From: Halotia branconii CENA392 | GTDB lineage: Bacteria > Cyanobacteriota > Cyanobacteriia > Cyanobacteriales > Nostocaceae | Assembly (NCBI RefSeq): GCF_029953635.1 | Contig: NZ_CP124543.1 | Coordinates: 2,769,455 to 2,833,454, forward strand | Direction of reading: 5' to 3' | DNA: 64,000 bases | Shown here: positions 17,348-25,301 of the stretch, in pieces | Numbering within the stretch: position 1 is the first letter of the stretch | How the letters are laid out: every line of letters starts with the position of its first letter | Translations under genes and position numbers: made by a program | Notes under the pieces: model-generated | Database searches by the model: none | The model's input: the letters and a program-made list of their open reading frames with translations, nothing else | What the model was told of the DNA's origin: nothing

Positions 17348-17461
17348 TCTTGTCTACATCATTAAGTGCCACTTTATTTAACATGAAGTGGCACTCTAAA
17401 CTACATCAGTTTGAGTTTTTAATCTTAACTAAACTGTATTGTGTTTTAGAGGGGTTTGCTA

Positions 17462-19942
17462 TTAAACGATTGACAGCGAACTTAACTTTCCACTAAAGCC
17501 AGTAATTTCAATAATGGCATCTGTGGTGGCTGAAAATCCTTTGGTCGCATCATTGAGAGCTAAAAATGTGCGCTGTTCATTACCTGTACCTAAGCTAAAT
17601 GTCGCCGCCCTATTTGCAGCAAACGTAGATTGGTTTAATAAAGTTTGGATTTCCGACTCAGTTAAAGTGTTGATTGTGCCAAGATTGGCAACTTTAGCGG
17701 CTGAAACTGCTTTTTTCCCATCGATGGTATCTAAACAGATATTAAAATCGGTAATTACATCAAAATTGGACAGTAAAGAATCCGTGAGATGCTGAAAAAC
17801 AAATTTATCATGACCACCGCCACGGCCACCGACAAGGATATCAGCGCCAGCACCACCAATCAAGGTGTCATTACCATTCAGACCATAGAGTTGGTCATTA
17901 CCAGCACCGCCAATGAGTTTATCGTTTCCTTTTGTGCCGTAAAGAGTTAAACCCTGTACTAAATCATCATTGATAGATTTAGATATGAGTTGACCTTTGT
18001 CATCATAACTGTAGCTGACAAGAGTATCATTGACTCCATCATGATTATTATCAATGTATTCAGAGATCAGGCGATCGCTAACATCGTAGATATATGTGGT
18101 GACTTCATCAACGATACTGTCATTATTATTATCAAAGTTTTTGGTTGTTAACTGACCATCGGTATTGTAGTTGTAATTTGCGATCGCATCTATGCTGCCG
18201 TCATTATTTTGGTCAATTTGTTCGGATGTTAGTTTACCATTAGCATCGTAAATGTATGTGGTGACTTCATCAACGATACTGTCATTATTATTATCAAAAT
18301 TCTTGGTTATTAACTGACCATCGGTATTATAGCTGTAATTTGCGATCGCATCTATGCTGCCGTCATTATTTTGGTCAATTCGCTCAGATAGTAACTGACC
18401 ATTGACATTATAAATGTAAGTTGTAACCCCAGCATCACTGTAGCTGGCACTAGTGCGTCCGTAGCTGTATTTTGTGATAGTTTCAGCCTCGCCGTTGCCG
18501 TCGTAATCATAGCTGATGGATGTCAGATTACTATAAGCATCAAAAGTATAATTAGTGATTCTCTCAGCTTGACCATCACCATTGTTGTCATAGCTTTCAG
18601 ATGTCTTGTTACCTTTGGCATCGTAGGTATAGCTAACAACTTTATCAGCCTGACCATCACCATTGTTGTCAGTGGTTACAGATGTTAAGTTGCCATTAAG
18701 ATCGTAAGTATAGCTAACAATTTTATCAGCTTGACCATCACCGTTATGATCATAACTTTCGGATGTCTTGTTACCTTTGGCATCGTAAGTATAGTTCGTG
18801 AGACTATCAATACTGCCATCACCATTACTATCAACGGCTATAGATGTTAGTTTTTCTTGAGCATTGTACGTATAAGTGCTGCTATAGTCAGCTTGACCGT
18901 CAGCATTGTAGTCAATACCTACATAAGTTAAATTACGAGCAGCGTTATAACTATAGGTATAGATTTTATCAACTATACCATCGCCATTGTTATCGTAGCT
19001 TTCAGATACGCGATCGCCATTGGCATCGTAGATATAAGTGTTGGTATTATTAGCTATACCATCGCCATTGTTATCATAGCTTTCTAAAATGAGATTGCCA
19101 TTGGCATCGTAGGCATAAGTATTAATATTATTAGCTATGCCATCACCATCGTAGTCAAAACTTTCTGATGTCTTGTTACCGTTAGCATCGTAAGTGTAAG
19201 TATTGATGCGGTCAACAATTCCATCACCATTATCGTCAAAGCTTTCAGATGTTTTGTTACTGTTAACATCGTAAGTATAATTATTGATGCGGTCAATTGT
19301 GCCGTTGCGATCGTCATCAAAGCTTTCAGATGTGCGGTTGCTATTAATATCGTAGGTATAAGTATTAACTGAATCTGTTATACCATCGCCATTATTATCG
19401 TATTTTTCGGACGTGCGGTTGCTATTAGCATCATAGGTATAGGTAGTAACTGAATCTGTGATACCGTCACCATTATTATCGTATTTTTCAGATGTCAGAT
19501 TGCCTTTGGCATCATAGCTATAGCTATAAATAAAATCAGGTGTGCCGTCATTATTATTGTCAACACTTTCGGATAACTTGTTGCCGTTGATGTCGTAACT
19601 TAAGGTGCTGATAGACTCAGCTACTCCATCACCATTGGAGTCATAAGCTATAAATGTTAGGTTGCCATTGGCATTATAAATATAAGTATTAATACTATCA
19701 GCTATGCCATCACTGTTAGTATCATAGCTTTCGGATGCTAAATTACCGTTAGCATCATAGCTATAGATTTTATTGCTATCAGCAATACCATCACCATCGT
19801 TATCAAAGCTTTCAGATATGCGATCATAGCGGTAAGTTATGACTGAATCTGTGATGCCATTATTATCATTGTCAATGTTTTCGGATATGAGTTTACCGTT
19901 GGCATCGTAGGTATAAGTTGTGGTAGATCTCAGTGAAGTCAT
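17462..19942 (-). CDS. secreted repeat protein: 23 EF-hand-like/YD units plus RTX calcium repeats
   Basis: 826 residues from the ATG at 19942 (start MTSLRSTTTYTYDANG). About 23 tandem units of 27 residues follow, each pairing an RHS/YD-type strand (YTYDANGNLTSE) with a calcium-loop-like segment of D-x-N-x-D-G type (DNNGDGIAD). Near residue 650 it changes to RTX repeats (GGAGNDQLYGLNGNDTLIGGAGADILVGG). The end, TFLALNDATKGFSATTDAIIEITGF, is like the C-terminal domain common on cyanobacterial type I-secreted proteins. It has no N-terminal signal peptide, as expected for type I secretion. A calcium-stabilised surface or matrix protein is likely. Two 54-residue units (DNA about 18082-18400) are nearly identical, which shows recent internal duplication. 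Confidence 0.85.
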   Translation of the reverse strand: MTSLRSTTTYTYDANGKLISENIDNDNNGITDSVITYRYDRISESFDNDGDGIADSNKIYSYDANGNLASESYDTNSDGIADSINTYIYNANGNLTFIAYDSNGDGVAESISTLSYDINGNKLSESVDNNNDGTPDFIYSYSYDAKGNLTSEKYDNNGDGITDSVTTYTYDANSNRTSEKYDNNGDGITDSVNTYTYDINSNRTSESFDDDRNGTIDRINNYTYDVNSNKTSESFDDNGDGIVDRINTYTYDANGNKTSESFDYDGDGIANNINTYAYDANGNLILESYDNNGDGIANNTNTYIYDANGDRVSESYDNNGDGIVDKIYTYSYNAARNLTYVGIDYNADGQADYSSTYTYNAQEKLTSIAVDSNGDGSIDSLTNYTYDAKGNKTSESYDHNGDGQADKIVSYTYDLNGNLTSVTTDNNGDGQADKVVSYTYDAKGNKTSESYDNNGDGQAERITNYTFDAYSNLTSISYDYDGNGEAETITKYSYGRTSASYSDAGVTTYIYNVNGQLLSERIDQNNDGSIDAIANYSYNTDGQLITKNFDNNNDSIVDEVTTYIYDANGKLTSEQIDQNNDGSIDAIANYNYNTDGQLTTKNFDNNNDSIVDEVTTYIYDVSDRLISEYIDNNHDGVNDTLVSYSYDDKGQLISKSINDDLVQGLTLYGTKGNDKLIGGAGNDQLYGLNGNDTLIGGAGADILVGGRGGGHDKFVFQHLTDSLLSNFDVITDFNICLDTIDGKKAVSAAKVANLGTINTLTESEIQTLLNQSTFAANRAATFSLGTGNEQRTFLALNDATKGFSATTDAIIEITGFSGKLSSLSIV

Positions 19943-20394
19943 AATCTTATATAAAAAGTTTAACCTATATGGCAACCATAACTACGTATTCCATATTTTG
20001 CAGGCGTGAATATACTTAAAATCCAATATTTAGTAGGCGCGTATAATTACGACCTTGCAATAAATTCAATTATTAAAATCATTTGTAGTTAAATATCATG
20101 AACCATAGAAAATTTATATTTTTTATTACGAAAGTCTTGTCATAAAAACAAGATGTGTATGATGAATTGAGGATTTTAAATTATGCTAATAAATATCAAT
20201 TTTTTAAACGTAATACTTTCAACAGAATCAACTTTTTAAGGGATTGTTGAAGTTAAAAATAATGCTGAGAAAAAGCAATAATTGATACAACTTGAAATTT
20301 CCGAAATATCATCTTCATTACAACTTTAAAAATTGTTTACAGGCACAATGGGGGCAGAGAAACAATACTATTAATTTGCGCTCGGAGACGAAGA
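19943..20394. promoter_or_regulatory. AT-rich divergent intergenic region upstream of flv3
   Basis: There is no gene in about 450 bases. It must hold the promoters of the repeat protein (minus) and of the flavodiiron pair (plus). A TACTAT at about 20366-20371 is a possible -10, and GGAG at 20384-20387, seven bases before the ATG at 20395, is a good ribosome site. I looked for the heterocyst-associated TCCGGA motif and did not find an exact copy. Confidence 0.45.
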
Positions 20395-22113
20395 ATGGTA
20401 GCGATCGCAGAAAATGTTCAGCATCGGCTAACTATACAGACTGTAGAAATTGCCCCTAACACAACGGCGATTCGTTCTCTCGACTGGGATCGCGATCGCT
20501 TCGATATCGAATTCGGACTGCAAAACGGTACGACTTACAATTCCTATTTAATTAGGGGCGAACAAACAGTTTTGATTGATACTTCTCACCAGAAGTTTCG
20601 TCAGCTGTATTTAGACACACTTAAAGGTCTGGTAAACCCCAAGACTATTGATTACATTATTGTCAGCCACACAGAGCCAGACCATAGCGGCTTAGTAGAA
20701 GATGTGCTTCAGTTAGCTCCTAGAGCGACTGTATTGGCTTCCAAAATTGCGCTTCAGTTTTTGGAAGGTTTGGTACACGATCCCTTCTCGAAGCGGATTG
20801 TCAAAAGTGGCGATCGCATCGATATTGGCAAGGGACACGAAATTGAATTTGTGAGTGCGCCTAACCTGCACTGGCCTGACACTATCTTTAGCTACGACCG
20901 CAAAACCCAAACTATCTTCACCTGTGATGCTTTTGGGATGCACTTCTGCGACGATCGCACCTTTGATGAAGACTTAGAGGCGATTGAAGCTGACTTTAGA
21001 TTTTACTATGATTGTCTGATGGGGCCTAATGCTCGTTCTCTATTGAATGCCATGAAGAGAATGAGTGAACTTGGCAAGATTAACATTATCGCCAACGGTC
21101 ACGGACCTTTGTTACATCATCATTTAGATGTGCTGACCGGGTGTTACGACAGTTGGAGTCAAAGACAAGCGAAAGCAGAAACCACCGTCGGCTTGTTCTA
21201 TGTTTCCGAATACGGATACAGCGATCAGTTAGGTATGGCGATCGCTGAAGGCATCCAAAAAACTGGAGTTGCCATAGAGGTTATCGATCTTAGCACCGCC
21301 GGATTGCAAGAAATTCAAGAACTCGCAGGTAGAGCCGCTGGTCTAATTATTGGGATGCCCCCAACAACTGCTGTAGCAGCTCAGGCTGGTATCAGTTCCT
21401 TGTTATCAGTTGCTAAAGACAAGCAACTGGTGGGGCTATTTGAATGTTATGGCGGAGATGATGAACCCGTTGATACAATTCGCAGAAAATTTATTGACTT
21501 GGGTGTAAAAGAAGCCTTCCCAGCGATTCGGATTAAAGAAGTTCCTACCGCCAGTACATTCCAGTTGTGCCAAGAAGCAGGTACAGACTTAGGACAGTTG
21601 CTAGTGCGCGAACGCAACATCAAGCAGATCAAATCTCTTGATGTGAACATGGAAAAAGCCTTAGGACGGATTAGCAGCGGACTGTACATTGTCACCACCA
21701 AAAAAGGTGATGTGTCAAGTGCCATGTTAGCTTCTTGGGTATCGCAAGCAAGTTTGCAACCATTAGGATTTACAATTGCCGTCGCCAAAGACCGCGCCAT
21801 TGATTCCTTGATGCAAGAAGGCGATCGCTTCGTCCTCAACGTCTTGGAAGAAGGAAATTATCAAGAACTCAAAAAACAATTCCTCAAGCGCTTACATCCT
21901 GGCGCTGACCGATTTGCTGGAGTCAAAACCCGAACCGCGAAAAACGGTTCCCCAATTCTGACAGACGCTTTGGCATACATGGAATGTGAAGTACAAAGCA
22001 GCATGGAGTGCAGCGACCACTGGATTGTCTACTGCACCGTTCAAGAAGGTCGTGTTTCTAAACCCGATGCATTAACAGCAGTTCGTCATCGCAAAGTAGG
22101 TAATTACTACTAA
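20395..22113 (+). CDS. flv3: flavodiiron protein, Flv3 type (canonical iron ligands)
   Basis: 572 residues in the cyanobacterial three-domain order: metallo-beta-lactamase-like diiron domain (about 35-260), flavodoxin domain (about 265-405, starting GLFYVSEYGYSDQLG) and NAD(P)H:flavin reductase domain (about 425-572). Diiron ligands are canonical: H92-x-E94-x-D96-H97 (SHTEPDH), H159 and D178. It reduces oxygen to water with NADPH-derived electrons, probably as a heterodimer with the next gene product. The adjacent flv3-flv1 order without an intervening gene resembles the heterocyst pair flv3B-flv1B of Nostoc PCC 7120, where it protects nitrogenase; assignment to B rather than A is inference. 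Confidence 0.9.
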   Translation: MVAIAENVQHRLTIQTVEIAPNTTAIRSLDWDRDRFDIEFGLQNGTTYNSYLIRGEQTVLIDTSHQKFRQLYLDTLKGLVNPKTIDYIIVSHTEPDHSGLVEDVLQLAPRATVLASKIALQFLEGLVHDPFSKRIVKSGDRIDIGKGHEIEFVSAPNLHWPDTIFSYDRKTQTIFTCDAFGMHFCDDRTFDEDLEAIEADFRFYYDCLMGPNARSLLNAMKRMSELGKINIIANGHGPLLHHHLDVLTGCYDSWSQRQAKAETTVGLFYVSEYGYSDQLGMAIAEGIQKTGVAIEVIDLSTAGLQEIQELAGRAAGLIIGMPPTTAVAAQAGISSLLSVAKDKQLVGLFECYGGDDEPVDTIRRKFIDLGVKEAFPAIRIKEVPTASTFQLCQEAGTDLGQLLVRERNIKQIKSLDVNMEKALGRISSGLYIVTTKKGDVSSAMLASWVSQASLQPLGFTIAVAKDRAIDSLMQEGDRFVLNVLEEGNYQELKKQFLKRLHPGADRFAGVKTRTAKNGSPILTDALAYMECEVQSSMECSDHWIVYCTVQEGRVSKPDALTAVRHRKVGNYY

Positions 22114-22130
22114 TAGGGCATAAGAAAGAA

Positions 22131-22245
22131 GAATTGGGGCAGGGTGCGGGGTGCAAGGGGGATGAAGAAAAATTAGCTCTTTCTCCTTTTCCCCCTGCTC
22201 CCTGCCCCTCTGCCTCCCCTGCCTCCCCTACTTCTTCTCCCCGCC
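22131..22245. repeat. dispersed ggggcagggtgcgggg/cccctgcctcccc repeat
   Basis: A purine-rich run and a complementary pyrimidine-rich run can pair into a long hairpin between flv3 and flv1. Similar blocks occur at about 481-520, 32253-32380, 41420-41560, 42780-42812, 46733-46765, 53938-54075, 57280-57620 and 62060-62095. The apparent coding frame through it is not real. Confidence 0.75.
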
Positions 22246-22364
22246 AGCATTTCACAACTTCCATGAGCTTTCTAAATTCCTTGACTGGCTTCATGCAATC
22301 GGCTAAAAACTGGGCAAAATCTACCCGGTTTTTCCATTTTTTTTCTACACTTCACCGAAAATCT

Positions 22365-24077
22365 ATGACCGATTCCAAACCCCGTGACGTACAAGTTCTC
22401 CCCATTGCTACAAATACTAAAATCCTCAAAGCACGTAGTTGGTCACGTTTGCGGTTTGAAATTGAATACGCACTAGAAAGAGGTACTACCTCTAACTGCT
22501 ATTTGATTGAAGGTGATAAAACTGCAATTATTGACCCGCCAGCGGAAAGCTTCACCGAAATTTATCTAGAGGCGTTGCAGCAGACTCTAAACTTGAAAAA
22601 GTTGGATTATGTGATCCTTGGTCATTTTAGTCCTAACCGTATTCCCACTCTCAAGGCAGTTCTCGAACTAGCGCCACACATTACCTTTGTCTGTTCTTTA
22701 CCTAGCGCTGCACATTTACGTAACGCTTTCCCAGATAACACACCAGAAATTTTGGTGATGCGGGGGAAAGAAACTTTAGATTTAGGTAAGGGTCATGCTT
22801 TAAAATTCTTGCCTATTCCTAGTCCTCGTTGGCCAGAAGGACTTTGTACCTACGACCAACAAACCCAAATTCTTTATACAGATAAACTCTTCGGTAGTCA
22901 TATCTGTAGTGATGAAGTTTTTGATGAGAACTGGGAATCATTTAAAGAAGACCAGCGCTATTATTACAATTGTCTGATGGCTCCTCAAGCGACCCATGTG
23001 GAAGCAGCTTTGGAGAAAATATCAGATTTCCAGGTGAGAATGTATGCTGTCGGTCACGGGCCTTTAGTACGCACTGGCTTAATCGAACTCACCAAAGCTT
23101 ATGCAGAATGGAGTCGTTCTCAAAGAGATCGAGAAATTTCTGTGGCTCTACTTTATGCGTCAGCTTATGGCAATACAGCAACCCTGGCACAGGCGATGGG
23201 TTTGGGGCTAACCAAGGGAGGAGTCGCAGTCCATTCAATTAATTGCGAATTTGCTTCACCTGATGAAATCCGTACTGCTGTAGAACAGTCGGATGGTTTT
23301 GTAATTGGTTCTCCAACTATCGGTGGCCATGCACCTACTCCGATTCATACCGCTTTGGGTATCGTGTTAACCATTGGTGACAACAACAAACTAGCTGGGG
23401 TGTTTGGTTCCTACGGCTGGAGTGGTGAAGCGATAGACATGATTGAAGGTAAACTGCGGGATGCAGGACACCGCTTTGGATTTGAGAGTTTGAAAGTGAA
23501 GTTTAAGCCTGATGATGTTACTCTCAAATTCTGTGAAGAAGTCGGTACAGACTTTGCCCAAACACTGAGAAAAGCTAAAAAAGTGCGCGTACCCCAGCAA
23601 TCTGCTACTCCTTTAGAACAAGCAGTGGGTAGGATTGTCGGTTCAGTATGCGTGATTACTGCCAAACAAGGAGATGTGTCTACCGGGATGTTAGGCGCTT
23701 GGGTATCACAAGCAACCTTTAACCCACCTGGTTTAACTATTGCGATCGCCAAAGATAGAGCAGTAGAATCTCTCATGTATCCAGGAGGTAAATTCGCTCT
23801 AAATATCCTGGCTGATGGTAATCATTTAGATTACATGAAGCATTTTCGCAAAAACTTTGCCCCAGGAGAAGATCGGTTTGCCAACTTTAGCACCACAGTT
23901 GCAGATAACGGCTGTACTGTAATCACCGATGCTTTAGCTTATGTAGAATGTTCGGTCAGCCAACGCATGGAATGTGGCGACCATTGGGTAGTATATGCAA
24001 CTGTTGACAACGGTAAATTAATTCAACCTGATGCGGTTACTGCTATTAATCATCGCAAAACAGGTACTCATTACTAA
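22365..24077 (+). CDS. flv1: flavodiiron protein, Flv1 type (non-canonical iron ligands)
   Basis: 570 residues from the ATG at 22365 (MTDSKPRDVQVLPIATNTK). An in-frame upstream ATG at 22263 is possible, but further extension runs into a dispersed repeat. Domain order is the same as the preceding gene. The diiron ligands are replaced: H87-x-S89-x-N91-R92 instead of HxExDH, Arg instead of His at the next site (PSPRWPEG) and Lys instead of Asp (YTDKLFG). This is the hallmark of Flv1/Flv2-type subunits, which need a canonical partner, here flv3. The flavodoxin part starts ALLYASAYGNTATLAQ. The gene ends at a strong terminator, so the two genes likely form one operon. Confidence 0.9.
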   Translation: MTDSKPRDVQVLPIATNTKILKARSWSRLRFEIEYALERGTTSNCYLIEGDKTAIIDPPAESFTEIYLEALQQTLNLKKLDYVILGHFSPNRIPTLKAVLELAPHITFVCSLPSAAHLRNAFPDNTPEILVMRGKETLDLGKGHALKFLPIPSPRWPEGLCTYDQQTQILYTDKLFGSHICSDEVFDENWESFKEDQRYYYNCLMAPQATHVEAALEKISDFQVRMYAVGHGPLVRTGLIELTKAYAEWSRSQRDREISVALLYASAYGNTATLAQAMGLGLTKGGVAVHSINCEFASPDEIRTAVEQSDGFVIGSPTIGGHAPTPIHTALGIVLTIGDNNKLAGVFGSYGWSGEAIDMIEGKLRDAGHRFGFESLKVKFKPDDVTLKFCEEVGTDFAQTLRKAKKVRVPQQSATPLEQAVGRIVGSVCVITAKQGDVSTGMLGAWVSQATFNPPGLTIAIAKDRAVESLMYPGGKFALNILADGNHLDYMKHFRKNFAPGEDRFANFSTTVADNGCTVITDALAYVECSVSQRMECGDHWVVYATVDNGKLIQPDAVTAINHRKTGTHY

Positions 24078-24118
24078 ACAATTGTAACGGCTTTTAGTTG
24101 AGTAAGTTACAGTTTTTA

Positions 24119-24151
24119 CCTCTCTCTTTCTTTTGAAAAGAGAGAGGTTTT
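24119..24151 (+). terminator. rho-independent terminator of the flv operon
   Basis: An 11-bp perfect stem (cctctctcttt at 24119-24129, aaagagagagg at 24137-24147) is followed by tttt. It lies 42 bases after the flv1 stop codon. Confidence 0.85.
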
Positions 24152-24193
24152 GAATTTTTCCCCTTCCTGTAGCTTTGATAGAGTTAGATTTTC

Positions 24194-24333
24194 GGCGTTG
24201 CATAAATGCGGGATGAATTAAAATTTTTGACCAAAGCAAAAGATTGATTCTTCGCGCCTTTGCGCCTACCCTGCGGGAAGCCGCTACCGTGTCTATGCAC
24301 GAAACAAAATTCATCCCTTGATTCAGCAATACC
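24194..24333. mobile_element. MITE-like element of second family, copy A (140 bp)
   Basis: The ends are imperfect inverted repeats of about 23 bp: ggcgttgcataaatgcgggatga on the left and tcatcccttgattcagcaatacc on the right. A second copy with the same two ends spans 39064-39718. The interior includes cgcctttgcgcctaccctgcggg. There is no coding capacity. Confidence 0.7.
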
Positions 24334-24712
24334 AGATTTTCTATTAATCAAATAAGTCTGATATAGGACTCCTATTTGATTTTTGAACACGATTTAGTAC
24401 ATATCTATCCCTTCTTAACTGTTCCCTGTTTCCTGTTCCCTACCTACACAAATAAATTCACCGAATCAAACCGGATTACTATATCAGTTTCCGTATATCT
24501 GCGGATTTCTGATCATAAATATTTAATTAGGAACTTTTCACTTAAAGGTTAGTCTAGCGAGTTTGGCAGAAATATTTCAGTAAGATTCCGCAATTGCCAC
24601 CAAGACAACTGAATAAGTAACATGTCATCTTTAACTAGAAAATCAGTATCTGGCAATTCTTATATAAAATGCCAACTACTGCTGCCACGCCTTCATATTA
24701 ATTGTTCCTCCT
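24334..24712. other. AT-rich spacer upstream of a small gene
   Basis: No gene was found in this 380-base stretch. It contains a short cctgtttcctgttccc direct repeat at about 24421-24441 and probably the promoter of the 59-residue gene that follows. Confidence 0.35.
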
Positions 24713-24892
24713 ATGACCGCACAAAACAACAAAATTAAATTTCCTATTTGGCAGTATCTAAACCAACCTTTGTTTAGTAATGATTCTCAATTAGAATTGA
24801 ATCCTCGCCGCTTTGCCCAAGGCTGGCGGATTCAACTTCTTCAACGGTGTTGGACTAAAGAATGTGACGCTAAAGGACCTCAACAGCATTAG
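24713..24892 (+). CDS. small conserved-looking protein (59 aa)
   Basis: An ATG at 24713 opens 59 codons reading MTAQNNKIKFPIWQYLNQPL, then ELNPRRFAQGWRIQLLQRC. The central IWQYLNQPLFS and Arg-rich WRIQLLQR segments give a soluble basic protein with one Trp-rich amphipathic helix. There is no membrane segment. It is followed by a hairpin with a T tract, which supports a real transcription unit. I believe similar small proteins occur in other Nostocales, but I know no function. Confidence 0.6.
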   Translation: MTAQNNKIKFPIWQYLNQPLFSNDSQLELNPRRFAQGWRIQLLQRCWTKECDAKGPQQH

Positions 24893-24935
24893 ATTCTTAT
24901 AAACACTGTTGCACTGAATACCAATTAATAAACTA

Positions 24936-24963
24936 AGCCTCGTCTCAAGAACGTGGCTTTTTG
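24936..24963 (+). terminator. probable terminator after the 59-aa gene
   Basis: A stem agcctcgt/acgtggct (one mismatch) with loop ctcaaga is followed by ttttt, 44 bases after the stop codon. Confidence 0.6.
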
Positions 24964-25301
24964 CCGTTTATTAATATATTGACGGTCATATTGTCAATAA
25001 AAATTAACTACTAAACATCATAGGAAACTAATTATACGTTACCTAAAGTCTAAGTAGAGACATAGCACTGTCTTTACTTGGGAGATAGACAGCGCAGATA
25101 TTGCCTCGTAAACGGCAGTGTCATTATTACTACTAAAAACTGAGTAATCTAACTAATGTAACTATTAAAACATCTCTTTCGGAAGTTAAATTTCCGCAAA
25201 CAAGTTAATCTAAGATCCCGTTGCTTTAAAAATTCCTGCTCGAAGGGGTATTGATCAGGGATATCCTCAGAGATATATTTGGCTTGTGCTTGGAGACGTA
25301 T
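24964..25301. other. spacer upstream of dnaE
   Basis: About 340 bases without a gene; AT-rich and likely holding the dnaE promoter. An in-frame extension from 25251 exists but does not match the DnaE N-terminus. Confidence 0.4.

Noticed and set aside
18844..19320. Plus- and minus-strand alternative frames inside the calcium-repeat gene
   Set aside because: They are shadows of the periodic 81-bp repeat in other frames.
20341..20394. Heterocyst-specific TCCGGA promoter motif before flv3
   Set aside because: Only the partial ctcggag is present, without an exact motif.
22134..22364. N-terminal extension of the Flv1-type protein
   Set aside because: The first part is a dispersed purine-rich repeat and the family N-terminus begins at the ATG at 22365.
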